This document shows, one piece after another, positions 44,314 through 54,669 of a DNA stretch of 64,000 bases (within the stretch, counting starts at the first letter, position 1; the number at the start of each line of letters is the position of its first letter). The stretch covers positions 1 to 64,000 of the forward strand of contig CAJQUW010002169.1 in the NCBI GenBank assembly GCA_907163375.1. Direction: 5' to 3'. A model generated the notes under the pieces. The model was not told the DNA's origin and ran no database searches. It worked only from the letters and a program-made list of their open reading frames with translations. Source of the stretch: Prostheceraeus crozeri. Its lineage: Eukaryota; Platyhelminthes; Polycladida; Euryleptidae. A program made the position numbers and the translations under genes.

Positions 44314-46917
44314 AGACCCAGTCCGCCCAATTTTTCATGTTACCCTGTTTAGATAGCTCATGATGTTTAAGGAACTGTGTGCATATTCATTCGTTCGTAT
44401 CGAGATGCATTAACACACACGGAGCCGATGAAAGTATTCTCGTGACGTCATTCGGGGAAGTCAAAGGAGCAGACAACAGTACAGCCTATTGATATCAGCC
44501 GCGGGCTCGCCCCTTGCTGACGCTGAAACAGCAAGCGGAATCGCCAAGCAATCGATCATGGCAGCTTCTAAAGAAAGTAAGTGATCCTGTTTCATTTTGG
44601 TGCGGTAGATTTATAATACAGAGTCAGGACAATGCCCAAATTTTCATATATTACATTAGTACATCATCATTTACGAATTTGTCAGAACTACGAATTAGCG
44701 ATGAACTGAATGTATAAGGCGCAATGAACTAATGAACGCGATGAAGATGATAAATGTTTATCGCATTTATTGATGCCAGATGATATAATTTTACGATATT
44801 TCACTTGAGTATTTCACATATTAGATTTCTGATGCAGTATTATGATAACGCCCATAGCTTCATATTTTACATTAATACAGCATAATTTACGATTTTGTCA
44901 GAATTACGAATTAGCGATGAACTGAATGAATTAGGCGCAATGAACTAATGAACGCGATGAAGATGACAAATTTTTGTCGAATTTGTTTGATACCAGATAT
45001 GAGTCCAGTGCATTGTGCCCCATCGAATCGTGTCTTGAAAAATGCAAAAAAATAATTGCATTGAATATATTTGTCACTTGTATCCTACTTCATCTTTTTT
45101 TAAAGTATCAAACTCAAAAAAGAAAATAAATAACAAAAATGGACTCAAAACTCAAAAATCGACTTTTGCTGTTACCTGGTTTTATTAATATTTCACATTC
45201 AAATTGAGGTTTTCGTTAGAGCGTCCAAAAAGATTTTTAGAGTAACCTAATCACAAAATCATCTAAATACATGTAAATTTTAAGTTTGCATTATTACTCG
45301 CATCTCACGAATAAAATTTTTTGGATCAGACTCAACTCACATTTTATTCTAACCTTCATTATATCGTCTTCGCTTGAAGATAAGTGATTCTAATTCCAAG
45401 ATAATTTCAAAAATGAAAATTAATGTCGAATTACGCATGAACATGAATATGAATAACAATTTTGCAAAATGAGGACATAAATAAATGAAAATGAAAAAAA
45501 TACTCACTTGAAAGCCTGATCTCATTCTCATTAATAAATCTATGAATAATTGTTGTCATTTTATTACAGATAAAGAAATAACTGGGTATGCGTTTGATCC
45601 CAGTAAAGTGTCAAGGAAAACAAAAGGCGAGTATTCTGAAGCAGGTGTCGCTCATCCAACTGAAGAGACTGAAGAGGACATGCATCCTCAAGTGATTTGT
45701 CCAGACGAACGGCGGTTATTGACATCATCGTCATTGTGTTTATGTACGAACTGTGAAGTTATGCCTTCATCAAGAGAGTGTGTTTGCTGCCTTGAACAAA
45801 ATAGTGTTGATGAAAAACGTTATAATGGATGTATCACTTATAACTCCGATTTTCAAGCTACTTGCTTGAATCAGGGAGTGCTAGACATGTGCATCGCTAT
45901 GCGCGCTTCTTTTTTGGCAAAAGCACTCGGTGCAGATCAGCGAACACCAGAGCTTTCCCGACATATACCCTACTGCAATTTTGTGCATTGGATATACAAC
46001 AGGAGTTTGGGCCGTCATAACCGTCTAGTCATTCCATCATGTGTGGTTATAGCTATCAGAAAGGCATATCCTGACCCAGAAATGAAATACAAAGGGTTTT
46101 CTTTTCGTGATTCTGACACTGCGATGTAAATATCATATTTACGTCCTTTGTACAATAATTAAATAAATTTATAACACTAACCAAAAAAATCGATTTAAAG
46201 TTTTGATGTAATAAAAAATAAGTGGGAAAAGGATATATTTGAGGTGCTGAGTACGAATATGATCGTGAATACTGTTAATCACATTTAGCTTATTTCTATA
46301 AATGCATGCTTTTTAACGTGCTGATAGCCTGTCCTTCTTTGGCTTATGGCCATATTTTATAATACATTAAACAATACATGGATTTGCAGTACATATGTTA
46401 GATTACTATCTTGAATTAATCTGTTGATTTATTCGTGAATTTTTCGCAATTTTTTTGTGTTCGAGTTTATTGTGAAATTTTCTCTAGAGATCACTCAGAT
46501 TCACTGTCTTCGGATGTCAGAGTATTTTTCGGGTATTGAAAAGAAACTCAGATCTGGGCGAATTTTCTTATTTGTGTTGCACCCAAAAACTGCACAGGAC
46601 TGAGGCATGTTTCACACTTAGGATGATGACCAAGCAGCTTTGCCAACAAACGAGAAAAAGATAGATTTCACTTTGATGCAGAGCGAGCAGAGCAGTCGAT
46701 GTTTGTTTACTCCATGCAGCGTTGTCGCTGCTGTAGAGACTTTCACGGCAGCCGGCGGGTGATTCCACTAGTGACGTCATCACCCGAGAAAGAAACAGCG
46801 ATTGCAAGCTGATCCACGGTACAATCGTTTGTCAGAGCGTGTAGACAGATTCACCACATAGGGAATTAGCATGATTGCGTGAAAAAAACGTTAGGTAAAT
46901 TTGGGCGGACTGGGTCT
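44314..46917 (+). mobile_element. TTAA-flanked 2.6-kb element carrying a P2X7-C-domain gene
   Basis: Inverted ends AGACCCAGTCCGCCCAA (44314) and its complement (ending 46917), extending about 20 bp, are flanked on both sides by TTAA (44310-44313, 46918-46921). TTAA duplication is used by piggyBac and Kolobok elements. The only gene recognised inside is the two-exon P2X7 C-terminal-domain gene, which starts about 240 bp from the left end. An approx. 150-bp block (GAATTAGCGATGAACTGAAT and neighbours) is directly repeated in its intron, near 44632-44770 and 44849-44990. No transposase homology was seen. Confidence 0.75.
44558..46129 (+). CDS. P2X7 C-terminal (ballast) domain protein, 192 aa, two exons
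   Basis: Exon 1 (from ATG 44558 to 44576, donor GTAAGTGA) encodes MAASKE plus one base. Exon 2 (45570-46129, acceptor TTTTATTACAG) continues NKEITGYAFDPSKVS. The body matches the Zn-binding cytoplasmic domain of the P2X7 receptor: CLCTNC-EVMPSSRECVCC (Cys 63-80), GCITYNSDFQATCLNQGVLD (Cys 94, 105), YCNFVHWIYNRSLGRHNRLV (Cys 142), IPSCVVIAIRKAYPD (Cys 164), YKGFSF. There is no channel domain. Free-standing versions of this domain are known in invertebrates, but their function is not established. AATAAA follows at 46162-46167. The whole gene lies between inverted ends and TTAA sites, so it is probably carried by a transposon. Confidence 0.85.
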
Positions 46918-46921
46918 TTAA

Positions 46922-47089
46922 GCACGCGCTGATGAAAGAAAGTGAGAGACAGCCAATCAGGATGGCGAGTCTTTCCCCCTTTCAAAGAAATCGTGTCTCA
47001 TCAGTCATGAGTCATTATGTCTTAGAATTGGGTTTGAAAGCGGGCAACGGTTGATCTGTCTCCAATTGATTAGCTTGACATTGTACAGA
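46922..47089. other. Short spacer before the Myb-like pseudogene
   Basis: Nothing recognised between the TTAA-flanked element and the Myb-like frame. Confidence 0.4.
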
Positions 47090-47870
47090 ATGAAACGCTG
47101 TCGCCAAGAAAACTTCACCACGAATGATAAGTTGATCATATGCGACATATTAACTAAATACAAAGATATCATAGAGAACAAGCGCACGGATGCGGTGGCC
47201 ACACATTAAAAAAATGAAGTTTGGAGGAAAATTTCGGAGGAGTTTTCCAGCCAAAAACCGCTACCAAGGAGAAGTGCGGATCAACTAAAAACATTTTGGA
47301 GCAATTCAAAAAGGTTGGCGAAAAAGAGGTTGCCAAGGAGCGGCGAGAAACATTCAAAACGGGAGGAGGACCATCGCCGCCGTCTATCACTGATGTAACA
47401 TCGAAAATAGTATCGCTAATTCCGCAACAAACTGAGCCTTGGAATTTGACTGCGATAGTGATCAGCAAGGTCCGTTCATGAAGTTACTAATCGATGAACT
47501 GAACACTTCAGCAAAAGAAAAAGATGACATCCAGTACACGCCTGGTGAAGGTGATGCAATTAATTCTGAAAACTGCGCTCCACTGACTCCTGTTCGTGAA
47601 AATATCCAGACAGGTTCTCATATTTCAACTTATGAAACCATAACACCGACAACATCAAACATTTCAAGGAAACACTGTAATAGATAAATACCCCCATTGA
47701 AATATTTACGAGATTGTAGTGAAGAATATCACGAAGTGAGGATGCGAGCAATCAGAGAAGAAAGCACGTTTCGAGAGGCTGAACATCGGCTGCGAATGGA
47801 GAATTTGAGACTCAAAAATGCGCTACTGAAAGAGAAATTGAAGAGAATGAATTGTGATCTGAACATTTGA
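47090..47870 (+). pseudogene. Myb/SANT-like DNA-binding protein (Harbinger partner type), broken
   Basis: Starts MKRCRQENFTTNDKLIICDI, KYKDIIENKRTDAV, then VWRKISEEFSSQ, RRSADQLKTFWSNSKRLAKK (Myb_DNA-bind_5 / MSANTD-like trihelix), RETFKTGGGPSPPSITDVTS, EFDCDSDQQG, and a C-terminal coiled coil AEHRLRMENLRLKNALLKEK, ending LNI. The TGGGP motif after the trihelix is characteristic of the Myb-like proteins encoded beside Harbinger nucleases. The parts lie in three frames, with two in-frame stops (after VATH and after RKHCNR), so it is not functional as it stands. Confidence 0.75.
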
Positions 47871-48920
47871 GGATGTGCTTTTTGATCGAACATTGTTTGC
47901 AAGCAGTTTGCAATTTAATTCAAATATGAAGACTCTTTGAATAAAAAAATGGATTATATAATTGCTACACCGGTTTGTTTTTAATAATTTTTCAAGCTCT
48001 TAGACAAACATATGACGATAAACATAAGGATGGCTCAGTTTTAATTTCAGTAAAGAACCCATTAATTTTTAATTGATCAGAGAGTTTTTTAATTAATTAT
48101 CAAAATACATTCTTAATTGATTTGAGAGCTTTATAATTAATTAGCAAAAAAAATTTTAATTTATTTGAGAGTTTCCTAGCGGCGGTCTAAGCACCGTATT
48201 GTTCTCTGAATAGTAAAGGTCTGATACCATTTTCTTATTGGAGGGACTCCATTAAGCCTCAGCCACACCCGAGTTGGACATGCCTAAGCTTAGGCCGGCT
48301 ATTGTTAGACATGGCTGGGCCGATATTTGGATAGACAGAAAAATAAGTTAATCATTATGAAATAATTTAAATTGAGTAAAAATGATTATTCAATTATGCA
48401 CAATAAATACGGTAGACCACTGAGCCTTCAAAGCTGTGTTGATAAAGACGGAGACAAAGTGATAAACAAGTACAGACGTATACATGTCCATGGGATTGAA
48501 GCGTTGCTGCCTCGCTGATGGTGTTGAGTGAGTTAATGGAACACCAACAAAGAACCTAGCATATTTAGGTTTTAATGACAAATAATTGCAATTAATTGAT
48601 TGGTGTTACCAAATAGCTGCAGTAAATCGATTGCTTTCGGATGCCATCAAAATTGATTGCTCGGGCCAATTAAATTGCAATTAATTTTTGATATCCTCTG
48701 GATCCCTCCAACAGCAAAGTAAGTTATTATTATTTATCAGATATTTTTTGGAAAATATAACAGGAAAGTATTGAAGACGATAATACCAAAACATCCATTA
48801 ATTACATAAGTGCAAAATGTATTAAATGAAATCACCACATCAATGAAATATGCGATCTTACAATTTAACATACCTCACGTGAATGACATCGAATATTTCT
48901 ACCACAAGTAGTTCAAATGT
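47871..48920. other. Non-coding interior between the two Harbinger remnants
   Basis: Contains AT-rich near-repeats at about 48050-48175 (TTTAATTAATTA...GAGAGTTT) and, at 48585-48720, an end segment of the family seen at 42078-42790. No gene recognised. Confidence 0.45.
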
Positions 48921-49178
48921 TCAATGACGAAAGTATTGTTGGATAATCTCCCTTCTGAAAATACTCCCTGAACTGCTGTTATCGTCAAGATCCACGTTGT
49001 GTTTACTGTTGCTATTGTCATTTGAAACATTTTCATTATCATTAACCTCTTCCAAAGGGATTTTCAACATTTTAGCATAATTATGAAGACATGCTGTTGC
49101 AACAACGACTTTCTGCGAAACAGAAAGCTTTAAACGTAATTTCTTTAAACATCGAAAACGCAGTAATGGGCAAAAGAC
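48921..49178 (-). pseudogene. Harbinger nuclease (HARBI1-like) C-terminal fragment
   Basis: Minus-strand frame reads FCPLLRFRCLKKLRLKLSVS, QKVVVATACLHNYAKMLKIP, then a low-complexity Asn/Ser stretch and REIIQQYFRH before the stop at 48921-48923. RxxFxxL..LR, the vvATACLHN helix and a terminal IIQxYF are the C-terminal signature of PIF/Harbinger nucleases. The catalytic part is absent: the fragment is cut off at about 49178, where a GACCGTTCCAGGACACC repeat begins. It converges on the Myb-like pseudogene at 47090-47870, as the two genes often do in Harbinger elements. Confidence 0.72.
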
Positions 49179-49640
49179 CGTTCCAGGACACCATAAAATT
49201 CAAAAAAATAGTATCTTTAAAAACGACATAAATTCATGAATTTGAACCCTTTTTCAGGTTATTAAGACCTAAATACATGAATTTAGTCCATTCAAAAAGT
49301 ACCATTTTTTCAAAAAAATGGTATCTTTACAAACGACATAAATTCATGAATTTGAACCCTTTTTCAGGTTTTTAAGACCTAAATTCATAAATTTGGGCGT
49401 TTTTAAAAATACCCAATTTTCAAATTTTTCAAAATCTCAAATTTGAGAATTATAATTTTTACCTTGAAAATCATGACCGTTCCAGGACACCGAAAAAATC
49501 AGAAAAGTTAAGAATCTCAAATTTGTGATTATGACATTTTTCATTGCTTAAATCATGACCGTTCCAGGACACCGAAAAAATCATAAAGTTAGTATTTTTA
49601 AAAACGTCTTTTAAATCCGTTTTTCAGGTTTTTAAAATAT
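49176..49640. repeat. AT-rich short repeats with GACCGTTCCAGGACACC
   Basis: The 17-bp word occurs at 49176-49192, 49475-49491 and 49557-49573. A second block, CGACATAAATTCATGAATTT with flanks, is duplicated about 113 bp apart (49217 and 49330). Non-coding, unassigned. Confidence 0.75.
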
Positions 49641-49964
49641 ATCATGTGACTAATAATATTTCTTTAAGAATGTAACACAATCTCTCACAATGCCTGTTAT
49701 TGTTACTGCTTTGCACTCAGATGATCACTCAATTGTAGAGAACATCTGCTTCTCGCATTTATGAATAAAAGGCATTTCAGTGTAAAGAGCTGTGACCTCC
49801 AACTCAAACATTTGAAAGGAAACAATGTATGAAAGAACAAACAGCTGCTACACCCACTTAGACATTTTTAAGACGTGGAATATATTGCAGCATGTAGGAA
49901 GTAAGACTTCATTTACAATTCCATTAATCATAACTAGTGACTGTTTTTCTTTCTTCATTGCAAA

Positions 49965-50570
49965 ATGCCAAAACGTACTGCCGCGGAAGCTTTTTCGTTT
50001 TACATGCCGATTTTACTAAACTTAATTAAAGAAGAGCACAAGGAAACTGCGAATAAATACTTTGAAGAGTGGAAGTTAGAAATTCAATCGAGAAAGAAGA
50101 ACAAATTGGACTCTCAAAAACAAGTGGAGGATATTACAGTAAAAATAGAACAGTATCTGACCACTACTACAATTCCTCAGTTCAATGTTACAAAAGAACA
50201 TTTCATTACCATCGAAGATAGTGCTACTATGATTTCAAAACTGATTGCAAGTGATAAAGTGCACCATGGGTCGTTGCTGAGAAGTGCTGCTTATCAAGGT
50301 TATGGATTTAAAAGAATTCTGGAATTGAGTGACAATAAAAAAAACAGATTTGTGGCAAACTTGGAACTATTTAGAATTTCCTATAACGTAAGTTATTGTT
50401 ATTTCTTGATGAACTTATCAGATCTAATTCTACCACACGTATTATTTTTAAATTCATCAATGCCCATTAGTTTTGTTAGAAAACATTTTAAAGAAATCAA
50501 AATTTATATAGAAAAATTGAATCAACCGACAACTATAGAAGAAATGAGGTTTGGTTCCCAAGATGAATGA
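49965..50570 (+). CDS. Unrecognised 201-codon ORF beside the Polinton array
   Basis: Open from MPKRTAAEAFSFYMPILLN to GSQDE. The protein is charged and mostly helical in appearance (KEEHKETANKYFEEWKLEIQ, SRKKNKLDSQKQ), with a hydrophobic C-terminal part (SYCYFLMNLSDLILPHVLF). No domain recognised. The AT-rich base use resembles the neighbouring Polinton genes rather than the host exons. It sits just outside the left tandem array and may be the element's outermost gene or an unrelated cargo gene. Its mirror, if any, would be beyond the right edge. Confidence 0.5.
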   Translation: MPKRTAAEAFSFYMPILLNLIKEEHKETANKYFEEWKLEIQSRKKNKLDSQKQVEDITVKIEQYLTTTTIPQFNVTKEHFITIEDSATMISKLIASDKVHHGSLLRSAAYQGYGFKRILELSDNKKNRFVANLELFRISYNVSYCYFLMNLSDLILPHVLFLNSSMPISFVRKHFKEIKIYIEKLNQPTTIEEMRFGSQDE

Positions 50571-50689
50571 ACATTAACTGTGTTGTTTCACTTTTTAAGA
50601 TATGTGCAATGTACATACATATTTGATGTATACATATTTATGAAGACTTCTTTATAAGTAGTAACGCATTTTGGATTATTTTGAAATGT

Positions 50690-51815
50690 AATTAAATTTT
50701 CTTTTGTTCTCCAGTCTAATGGTAGTAGACTGCTATTGTATAGATCTATATTTCAGTATGTAACATAATCTTTGGTATTTAAGAATGATTCATGGAACTT
50801 AGTAGGAACACATTTTGGATTATTTTGAAATGTAATTCTATTTTCTTTTGTTCTCCAGTCTAATGGTAGTATACTGACATTGTACAATTGTATGATAAGA
50901 TTGATTGTTGTATTATTATATTTGATATTTAAGAATGATTCATGGAACTTGGTAGTAACACATTTTGGATTATTTTGAAATGTAATTAAATTTTCTTTTG
51001 TTCTCCAGTCTAATGGTAGTAGACTGCTATTGTATAGATCTATATTTCAGTATGTAACATAATCTTTGGTATTTAAGAATGATTCATGGAACTTAGTAGT
51101 AACACATTTTGGATTATTTTGAAATGTAATTCTATTTTCTTTTGTTCTCCAGTCTAATGGTAGTAGACTGACATTGTACAATTGTATGATAAGATTGATT
51201 GTTGTATTATTATATTTGATATTTAAGAATGATTCATGGAACTTAGTAGTAACACATTTTGGATTATTTTGAAATGTAATTAAATTTTCTTTTGTTCTCC
51301 AGTCTAATGGTAGTAGAATGACATTGTACAATTGTATGATAAGATTGATTGTTGTATTATTATATTTGATATTTAAGAATGATTCATGGAACTTAGTAGT
51401 AACACATTTTGGATTATTTTGAAATGTAATTAAATTTTCTTTTGTTCTCCAGTCTAATGGTAGTAGACTGCTATTGTATAGATCTATATTTCAGTATGTA
51501 GCATAATCTTTGGTATTTAAGAATGATTCATGGAACTTAGTAGTAACACATTTTGGATTATTTTGAAATGTAATTAAATTTTCTTTTGTTCTCCAGTCTA
51601 ATGGTAGTAGACTGACATTGTACAATTGTATGATAAGATTGATTGTTGTATTATTATATTTGATATTTAAGAATGATTCATGGAACTTAGTAGTAACACA
51701 TTTTGGATTATTTTGAAATGTAATTAAATTTTCTTTTGTTCTCCAGTCTAATGGTAGTAGACTGACATTGTACAATTGTATGATAAGATTGATTGTTGTA
51801 TTATTATATTTGATG
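50690..51815 (-). repeat. Left terminal tandem array, ~143-151 bp units
   Basis: About seven to eight units, spaced 143-151 bp (the word CATGGAACTT near 50791, 50941, 51084, 51235, 51385, 51529, 51679). Two unit variants alternate irregularly, one with CTATTGTATAGATCTATATT and one with TTGATTGTTGTATTATTATA. Mirrors the array at 63265-64000. Confidence 0.92.
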
Positions 51816-52070
51816 CAAAATACACTGCCGTTGTTTTCATTTTTCTGTACAAGAAGTAGACATTATTACAGTTATTGGAATTTATTTCATTTAAAATGAA
51901 TGATGAAAATCCGACAGTTATACTGAGTAATATAGGTGATATATTACCTCAGGTTAATAACATGACTGAGTTCTTAGAAATATACGGCAAACAAACAACT
52001 GCGTATTTCTATTTAAATCGAAATTCAGAAGATTGTATTCAAAATATTTATTCAAAATATTTCTTTAAAA

Positions 52071-52769
52071 ATGGAAGAAACAAAAATGGAAGAAACCGCA
52101 AGAATATATCCTTCGTTATCATATGAACGTAGTTCTACTTTAATGGACATTGAAAAAATGAATAAAGAAAAACACAAAGATAGAGTACGTTATATGAAAG
52201 ATAAGGAATCTCAATTATTATTAAGATTAGAGCATTATAAAAAATTAAGAAAGAGATGGACTAAAGTTAAGAATGTAACACAAGGAATTGGCATATTCTT
52301 AACAATAAGTTTAGGCGCTCTCACTATTGTTATATCTTCTGGTGTTTTAGTAATTCCAGTAGTTGCTACAGCTTTAACAGGTACGGGTGTTTTTGCAACT
52401 TCACTTGTTACAATGTTAGATAAATCTTTAATAACTAAGAAACGAAAATCATTAAAAACTAAGCATTTACATATTAAAGAAGTCTATGATAAACTACATT
52501 ACTACTTTCAAAGAGTATGTGATGATAATGTTATTACGTTAGATGAGATTGAAAAATTTCATCAAATAGCTAATAAAGCTAATAAAACGCCATTTCATTT
52601 AAAGTCCGAAAAAGTTGATGATAAGAATAAACAGGATGGCAAAATTTCGAGTGATGGTAAAACTTTTAGTGATGGTAAAATTTCTAATGAAGAAAATGAT
52701 AAAATTTTTTTAGAAGAGCTAAAAACTTTAAGCGAAAATTTAAGCAAAACTTTATTAAACAAAACTTAA
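52071..52769 (+). CDS. Polinton part: membrane protein with hydrophobic hairpin
   Basis: 232 codons. A charged N-terminus (KEKHKDRVRYMKDKESQLLL) is followed by a long hydrophobic pair near residues 70-115 (IGIFLTISLGALTIVISSGV, VIPVVATALTGTGVFATSLV), then a coiled and repetitive acidic tail with DGKISSDGK-like repeats. Similar short proteins with a glycine-rich hydrophobic hairpin are common unknowns in Polintons and related viruses. Fossil component; it is present only in the left arm. Confidence 0.6.
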   Translation: MEETKMEETARIYPSLSYERSSTLMDIEKMNKEKHKDRVRYMKDKESQLLLRLEHYKKLRKRWTKVKNVTQGIGIFLTISLGALTIVISSGVLVIPVVATALTGTGVFATSLVTMLDKSLITKKRKSLKTKHLHIKEVYDKLHYYFQRVCDDNVITLDEIEKFHQIANKANKTPFHLKSEKVDDKNKQDGKISSDGKTFSDGKISNEENDKIFLEELKTLSENLSKTLLNKT

Positions 52770-52824
52770 AACGAGAAACCTTTAAATGAAAAGATGTCAG
52801 ACAACAAAGGAATAAAAAAATAAT

Positions 52825-53715
52825 TTGTTCAGTAAAATGTTTTTGCTGTATTCCAATGTTACCACAAAATTCAAATGTTATATTTTAAAAATGGATAAAA
52901 TTAAAGCTGATAATTTTGAAAGAATAAAACAATTAGAAGAGTTAATAAAACAAAGAAATATTATGAAAGAAAATCATCTTCAACATAGAATGATAAAAGC
53001 TGGTATTCAATCTGATATGTTTGAAAAAATGCAGCAAACCGAGCAAGTAAAAACTGATTTTGAAAAAACTATGAAACCATTTAAAACTCTTGAAAAAGAA
53101 CTTACAAATAATGATAAACAAATTGATATAACAGATCCAGAGCACAAAACTATATTAGATGACTATGGATTACTAGAATCAAACATTAATAAGAAATTAC
53201 CAAAATCTAAGCAATTTGAACATTCTATCTCATTTATAGATGGAAAAACAATACCTAGATTTTATCTCGGACAAAAAGAAATATTTCCACAACCTTTTCG
53301 AGGTTTAATTTTTTCACCAGATAAATCTCCTTTTAATTTAGATAGAAATTTTGTTGATCTTTTAAGAGGAGCAGATTTAAATAATTATGCTGTAGAAGAT
53401 CTCATAAAATATAAAGCTATGTTAGATAGAGTTGGTGCAGTAAAATCTCTTAGACGTTATAAGCAATTAGAAAATTTATTATCAACGGGAGTTAAAGTAG
53501 GAAAAGGTTTATCTGAAAAACAGAAAACAGAAACAACTGTATTTTTACCAGATGATCCACAAGAATTACTAAATAGATTAAATATTTTAATATCGGCAAT
53601 AAAAGAAGGACATAATTCTAGTTTCAATGAAATTCATGCTATATTGAAAAGACTGCTGGAAAAGAAGATTCTAAATGAAGAGGATTATAAAAGTATAACG
53701 AACCGAATGTTCTAG
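52825..53715 (+). CDS. Polinton part: conserved unknown ORF (left arm copy)
   Basis: 296 codons. An N-terminal coiled coil (ERIKQLEELIKQRNIMKENH) is followed by FISFIDGKT-like and PFNLDRNFVDLLRGADLNNY, DLIKYKAMLDRVGAVKSLRR segments. Unknown function, possibly virion-associated. A double-hairpin palindrome overlaps its 3' end. Confidence 0.6.
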   Translation: MFSKMFLLYSNVTTKFKCYILKMDKIKADNFERIKQLEELIKQRNIMKENHLQHRMIKAGIQSDMFEKMQQTEQVKTDFEKTMKPFKTLEKELTNNDKQIDITDPEHKTILDDYGLLESNINKKLPKSKQFEHSISFIDGKTIPRFYLGQKEIFPQPFRGLIFSPDKSPFNLDRNFVDLLRGADLNNYAVEDLIKYKAMLDRVGAVKSLRRYKQLENLLSTGVKVGKGLSEKQKTETTVFLPDDPQELLNRLNILISAIKEGHNSSFNEIHAILKRLLEKKILNEEDYKSITNRMF

Positions 53716-53726
53716 GGCTTCGCCCG
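53699..53726 (-). repeat. Double-hairpin palindrome, copy 1 (left arm)
   Basis: Complement reads CGGGCGAAGCCC, TA, GAACATTCGGTTCG: two abutting hairpins (GGGC-GAA-GCCC and GAAC-xTTCG-GTTC). It overlaps the 3' end of the unknown ORF. Mirror of the 62183 copy. Confidence 0.85.
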
Positions 53727-53793
53727 TAGCTGAAATATGTTGTTGTTTTTAATTTTTTTATAAAAAATGTTTATTTAAAATTTTAACTAAAAA

Positions 53794-54582
53794 ATGTGTT
53801 CAGCAGATTTAGACAAAATTAATAATCATTTAGAAAATCTAACAGAGATTTTGGGTTCATCAAAATTTAGTACGACGTTAAAAATTATAACAACTACTTC
53901 ATCACACACTTGTAATTTAGAACCCATTCTACATTTAGAACAAAATAAAAATTATCAAATTGCATTGACTAGTTTCTCTACATTTAACACTATTCAAAAT
54001 GTTATAAAAGATGTGAATGATCAATTTAGATATTCCACTGATAAAGGCAAAACATGGAAAATACAAACTTTTCTTCCTGGTTCTTACGAAGTTGAATCAA
54101 TATCAAATGAAATTAAGAGACATTTAGGTATACCATTTAAAGATAAGAAGCAATTACATTTTGCAGTTGAACCGGCAGTTAATAAATTTTCTCTTACTTT
54201 AGACGAAAATCATCAAGTTGATTTTAATCATGATAGATCATTGTCAAAGCTATTAGGATTTAATAAACAAACCTATAGTCAAGGTTATCATTTAGGTGAG
54301 AAGATTCCAAAAATAACTGAAATAAATTCAATTGTTGTACATTGTGACATTATTGAAGGAGGATATATAAATGGTAAATTGTCAAATTTAATATTCAGTT
54401 TTCCAGCTTTTACTGTACCCATTGGTTATAGATTAAATGTAATTCCACAAACATTAATATATTTCCCTATTACAAGAAAAACTATTAACAACATAAACAT
54501 TAGAATCACTGATGAAAAAGGACAAGAAATAAATTTTGGAGGTGAAGAGATTATGATAGATCTTTTGGTTCGAGAGGTATAA
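53794..54582 (+). CDS. Polinton part: minor capsid (penton)-like protein, left arm copy
   Basis: 262 codons. HLEQNKNYQIALTSFSTFNT, KGKTWKIQTFLPGSYEVESI and NIRITDEKGQEINFGGEEIM resemble the single jelly-roll minor capsid proteins of Polinton-like elements (an 'xYxIALxSFxTFNxI' strand and a 'PGSYxxxxI' turn). Assignment by pattern only. Confidence 0.6.
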   Translation: MCSADLDKINNHLENLTEILGSSKFSTTLKIITTTSSHTCNLEPILHLEQNKNYQIALTSFSTFNTIQNVIKDVNDQFRYSTDKGKTWKIQTFLPGSYEVESISNEIKRHLGIPFKDKKQLHFAVEPAVNKFSLTLDENHQVDFNHDRSLSKLLGFNKQTYSQGYHLGEKIPKITEINSIVVHCDIIEGGYINGKLSNLIFSFPAFTVPIGYRLNVIPQTLIYFPITRKTINNINIRITDEKGQEINFGGEEIMIDLLVREV

Positions 54583-54669
54583 ACTCCCACGCGAAGCTAG
54601 AGAAGTTTAATTTTCTTCTACCTCTTTAAAAATAAAAATAAAATAAAAATAAATTTCTTTATTAAAAAA

